From Pseudomonas sichuanensis (GTDB taxonomy: Bacteria > Pseudomonadota > Gammaproteobacteria > Pseudomonadales > Pseudomonadaceae): a DNA stretch of 64,000 bases. The first letter of the stretch is position 1; each line of letters starts with the position of its first letter. The position numbers were made by a program, and so were the translations under genes. Positions 61,693-64,000 of the stretch are shown here, in pieces. The notes below the pieces were generated by a model. The model had not been told where the DNA came from. It ran no database searches and saw only the letters and a list, made by a program, of their open reading frames with translations. Location of the stretch: assembly GCF_003231305.1 (NCBI RefSeq), contig NZ_QKVM01000024.1, positions 1 to 64,000 of the forward strand. Reading direction: 5' to 3'.

Positions 61693-62841
61693 TCAGCGCA
61701 GATCGTCGACCATCTTCAGCAAGGTTTCCAGCACCGCACCCGCCAGCGCCTTAGAGCGCTCGCCGGACCACCCGGTACGCGGATTCGGCGCATCGTCATG
61801 GTCCTTGAACGGCATCTCCAGGGTCAGCGACAGGCAGTCATGGGTTTGGCCCACGGCGTTGCAAGCCAAGGTCATGTTGGCCTGGCCGGGTTCGTCGCGG
61901 GTGTAGCCGTACTTGGTCTGGAAGTCTGGCGTCAGGCTGCACAGCGTGCTGCGGAACTGCTCTTCCAGCTTGGCGATACGCGGCGTGTAACCCGGGTTGC
62001 CCTCGCAGGCAGCGGTGAATACGTGGGGGATTTCCTCGTCGCCATGGGCATCGACGAATGCGTCCACGCCATGCAGTTTCATCTGGCTCTGGGCGAAGAA
62101 CACCTCGGGGCTCAGCTCGACACTGGCGTCCTGCCAGGCGCGGTTGAGGTCCTTGCCCTTGAAGTTGGTGCGCAGGTGGCCGAGGAAGGCGCCGTCCGGG
62201 TTCATGTTGGGGATCAGGTACAGGTCGGCCTTGGCCAGCAATTGCTGGATGACCGGCCCGTTGGCCTCAAGGGCGTCGATCACGCCTTCCATGAACCATT
62301 CGGCCATGTGCTCGCCCGGGTGCTGCTGGGCGATGATCCACAGCTTGCGCTTGCCGGCGCCGCCGTCGCCTGCACGTAGCAGCGGGATGTCACGGCCCTG
62401 CACGCTACGCCCGTTGGCCAGCAGCGTTACGCCGGGGACATGCCGGGCACGTTCGATCAACTGGTTGTGGCGGGCGCGGGGGTAGGGTTCGAAGTAGGCG
62501 AACCAGGCCTGCTCCTGTTCAGCCTTGAGCTCGAAGCTCAGCGCCTTGCCATCGAACTGGCTGGGCACGCGGAACCAGGTCTGCTGGTCGTAGGAGGCCA
62601 CGGCGTGGTAACCGGTCCAGGCGTTCTTATAGGAAGACTCGGCAGCGTTATCCAGGCTGAAGCGATGGACCTGGCCAGGGGTGAGGCCGCCGACCTTGAA
62701 GTGGAACCACTGGAAGTGGCCACTGTTGGTGTCCGGTCGGATGTTCAGGTGGACCTGCGTGGGGTTGCTGGCGTCCAGCACCAGGATGTTGCCGGAGTCG
62801 AAGTCGCAGTCGATGTGCAGCGGGGACAGCGTCACGGTCAT
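61693..62841 (-). CDS. M14-family zinc carboxypeptidase (cytosolic carboxypeptidase-like)
   Basis: A 382-residue enzyme without signal peptide. An N-terminal beta-sandwich domain (about 1-120) is typical of the cytosolic carboxypeptidase group. The catalytic domain has zinc ligands in QQHPGEHMAEW (HxxE) and the third histidine in VDAHGDEEIPH. NMNPDGAFLGHLRTNFKGKDLNR lies between, and LTLEMPFKDHDD holds the catalytic glutamate. Homologues in animals trim glutamates from protein tails; the bacterial substrate is unknown. ATG 62841 is used rather than the frame opening at 62889. Confidence 0.9.
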   Translation of the reverse strand: MTVTLSPLHIDCDFDSGNILVLDASNPTQVHLNIRPDTNSGHFQWFHFKVGGLTPGQVHRFSLDNAAESSYKNAWTGYHAVASYDQQTWFRVPSQFDGKALSFELKAEQEQAWFAYFEPYPRARHNQLIERARHVPGVTLLANGRSVQGRDIPLLRAGDGGAGKRKLWIIAQQHPGEHMAEWFMEGVIDALEANGPVIQQLLAKADLYLIPNMNPDGAFLGHLRTNFKGKDLNRAWQDASVELSPEVFFAQSQMKLHGVDAFVDAHGDEEIPHVFTAACEGNPGYTPRIAKLEEQFRSTLCSLTPDFQTKYGYTRDEPGQANMTLACNAVGQTHDCLSLTLEMPFKDHDDAPNPRTGWSGERSKALAGAVLETLLKMVDDLR

Positions 62842-62970
62842 TGCCAGGCTCCTGTCTTGGCGTTGTTGTGACGGTACTGTACACCGCATGGTCGCGGCAT
62901 TGTGCAGCGAATGTCGGCTTGGCCATCAGCTCTCAAGGGCTGATGCGATCCTGCAGGGATCGCGAAGGCT

Positions 62971-63486
62971 TCAGGCCCACAAGCCCAATGCCACCAGCGC
63001 GGCGACACCCAGCCCGAGCGCAATCGAACACCCACCCAACGACAATGCGGCGCGCCCTTGCCGATACCAGCCGTCGTCACCCAGTTGGCGTGCCGGCGCG
63101 AGCAGGCTGCGCCAGCGCAATTCGGTTTGCTGGAAGGCGTGCAGGTGTTCGGGGGCCGCATCCAGCCAGCGGCGGAAGTCGATGCGTTCGCTGGCGGTCA
63201 CTTCAGGGCTTTGCAGGCGCACATACCATTGCCCGGCAATGCTGGCCACGGCGTCGCCTTGTGCGCGGGTGGTCTGCAGGGCCTGGTTCATGTGGCGTTC
63301 GATGCTGATCAAGGGCAGGTCGAGGCGTTCGGCGATGGCGGCGAAGCCCAGTTGGTCGAGGCGGTTGAGCAGAAAGACTTGCTGCACCCGACGCGGCAGG
63401 CGTTTGAGCGCATGCATCAGGTTGTCCTGATCATGCTGCATGGCGATTTGGGGGTCATGCTCAAGGGGCAGTAGCAAGCGGGTCAT
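62971..63486 (-). CDS. Fusion of sigma region 4-like and FecR N-terminal domains, membrane anchored
   Basis: A 171-residue protein of unusual make-up. Residues 24-74 resemble region 4 of ECF sigma factors (LPRRVQQVFLLNRLDQLGFAAIAERL, then a recognition-helix-like SIERHMNQAL). Residues 79-128 resemble the DUF4880 N-terminal domain of FecR anti-sigma factors (WYVRLQSPEVTASERIDFRRWL). A transmembrane helix ends the protein (about 148-170). Sigma region 2 and the periplasmic FecR domain are both absent. ATG 63486 has AAGGAG six bases upstream and is preferred to the ATG six codons earlier. A Fur-box-like repeat lies upstream. It neighbours the PrrF-type sRNA, so an iron role is likely. Confidence 0.72.
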   Translation of the reverse strand: MTRLLLPLEHDPQIAMQHDQDNLMHALKRLPRRVQQVFLLNRLDQLGFAAIAERLDLPLISIERHMNQALQTTRAQGDAVASIAGQWYVRLQSPEVTASERIDFRRWLDAAPEHLHAFQQTELRWRSLLAPARQLGDDGWYRQGRAALSLGGCSIALGLGVAALVALGLWA

Positions 63487-63555
63487 GAACAGCTCCTTGC
63501 TCATTGGGGGAGGAGTGGGGGCATCTTCCTTGACGCGAGATCAGCTTAAACTTAA

Positions 63556-63570
63556 CGAGATTGATTCTCA
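63556..63570. promoter_or_regulatory. Candidate Fur box upstream of the sigma/FecR fusion gene
   Basis: On the minus strand this reads TGAGAATCAATCTCG, a 7-1-7 inverted repeat that is close to the Fur half-site TGATAAT on one side and weaker on the other. It lies 70 bp before the start codon. Confidence 0.45.
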
Positions 63571-63667
63571 AGTGCTGATTCGGCAAAGATTTGTAATGAG
63601 CGTTCACGTCCTGACACAGTTTTGCTATCATCGCCGGCATCAACGATCTTCATTAGCCTGAAGAGCC

Positions 63668-63784
63668 AAAAAAAATGACCCGGCAAAAAGCCGGGTCAAA
63701 AACCGTGATTAGCCTGATGAGGAGATAATCTGAGCGTCCGACCTGAGGACGTTGCAGGTTATCCAGCGGGTCTCGCGACCTGCT
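63668..63784 (-). ncRNA. prrF: PrrF-type iron-responsive small RNA
   Basis: A minus-strand RNA of about 117 nt. It starts near 63784 with AGCAGGTCGCGAGACC and contains TTATCTCCTCATCAGGCTAA then TCACGG (63703-63728), the segment I recognise as the conserved target-pairing core of Pseudomonas PrrF RNAs. It ends in a terminator, TGACCCGGC/GCCGGGTCA (63676-63698), followed by eight Ts. It has its own promoter and Fur box directly upstream. PrrF is made in iron starvation and represses mRNAs for iron-rich proteins, such as sodB and TCA-cycle enzymes. Exact ends are inferred. Only one copy is in this window. Confidence 0.88.
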
Positions 63785-63790
63785 GAGTGC

Positions 63791-63819
63791 AATAATAATC
63801 GTTATCATTTGCCAGTCAA
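63791..63819 (-). promoter_or_regulatory. prrF promoter with Fur box
   Basis: On the minus strand TTGACT (63814-63819) and ATTATT (63791-63796) are -35 and -10 boxes 17 bp apart. AATAATAATCGTTATCATT (63791-63809) matches 12 of 19 positions of the Fur consensus and covers the -10 box and most of the spacer, so iron-loaded Fur would block RNA polymerase. Confidence 0.82.
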
Positions 63820-63917
63820 ATGATTTTTCCGGTTATCGGCAAAATAATCTTCCTGACGCGCTCCTCGTCCCCGGCAAATGGGGCTTTTGCCGTTCGTCAG
63901 CTGTCACGTTCTCCCTT

Positions 63918-64000
63918 CTATACCGCCCCTTGTTCCGTGGTTTGGCGCTGCTCGAGCAGGGCTCGCGCCATGTTGATCATGTGCATCAGGGCAAATACCA
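63918..64000 (-). CDS. C-terminal end of an unidentified protein, partial
   Basis: A minus-strand frame enters from the right edge and ends in TAG at 63918. Its visible end reads FALMHMINMARALLEQRQTT followed by EQGAV. Only about 27 codons are visible, too few to name a family. It would be the gene upstream of prrF on the same strand, with about 100 bp between its stop and the prrF promoter. It could be a chance open frame. Confidence 0.35.
   Translation of the reverse strand, partial: VFALMHMINMARALLEQRQTTEQGAV

Overview
The window looks like a chromosome segment of a Pseudomonas of the P. putida type. The evidence is the OprI lipoprotein, the CysB and AcnB sequences, the prpR-prpB-prpC-acnD-prpF-prpD order, a PrrF-type iron sRNA, and many GC-rich REP palindromes of the 'gcgggnnaacccgctcccac' kind known from P. 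putida. No reference genome was compared; this rests on recognising protein families and motifs.

Region 1 (1-6656) is an accessory arsenic island. The minus strand carries an operon (arsenate reductase-like phosphatase, ArsR, ArsC running off the left edge). Divergent from it are a second ArsR and an ArsO-like flavin monooxygenase. Next come a flavoprotein with three Cys-Cys pairs in its tail, an ArsN1-type N-acetyltransferase, a MarR regulator and an MFS exporter. Related inverted repeats precede the acetyltransferase operon, marR and the exporter, so these probably form one MarR regulon. The island ends inside greB, of which only the 3' two thirds remain (6657-6989).

Region 2 (7007-23658) is mostly housekeeping: a YbbA/YbbP ABC transporter with TesA, an L,D-transpeptidase, OprI, DAHP synthase, a PilZ protein, a ketopantoate reductase-like enzyme, a universal stress protein, CysB, CysH and PabB. 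It ends with an uncharacterised cassette of an ATP-grasp glutamate-ligase-like protein, a 7-TM inactive transglutaminase and an exported retropepsin-like protease.

Region 3 (23944-35291) is the 2-methylcitrate cycle: a GntR regulator, PrpB, PrpC, AcnD, PrpF and PrpD, with convergent AcnB. Four of the five gaps between successive enzyme genes hold REP pairs, as does the gap between PrpD and AcnB. A PrpE-type acyl-CoA ligase lies separately at 46240-48129.

Region 4 (35697-49808) holds a DUF1289 protein, QueD, a patatin-like lipase, a PepSY/PepSY/response-regulator/kinase set, an HPP-CBS membrane protein with a terminator-bearing leader, LysR and Lrp regulators, an acetylpolyamine amidohydrolase-like enzyme with an amino-acid permease, ZapE and tRNA-Gln.

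Region 5 (49844-61572) has a light-sensing operon (bacteriophytochrome kinase, single-domain response regulator, hybrid kinase) divergent from a Csu-type chaperone-usher pilus operon with four subunit genes. Region 6 (61693-64000) has an M14 carboxypeptidase, an unusual sigma-region-4/FecR-N-terminus fusion, a Fur-controlled PrrF-type sRNA and the end of one more gene.
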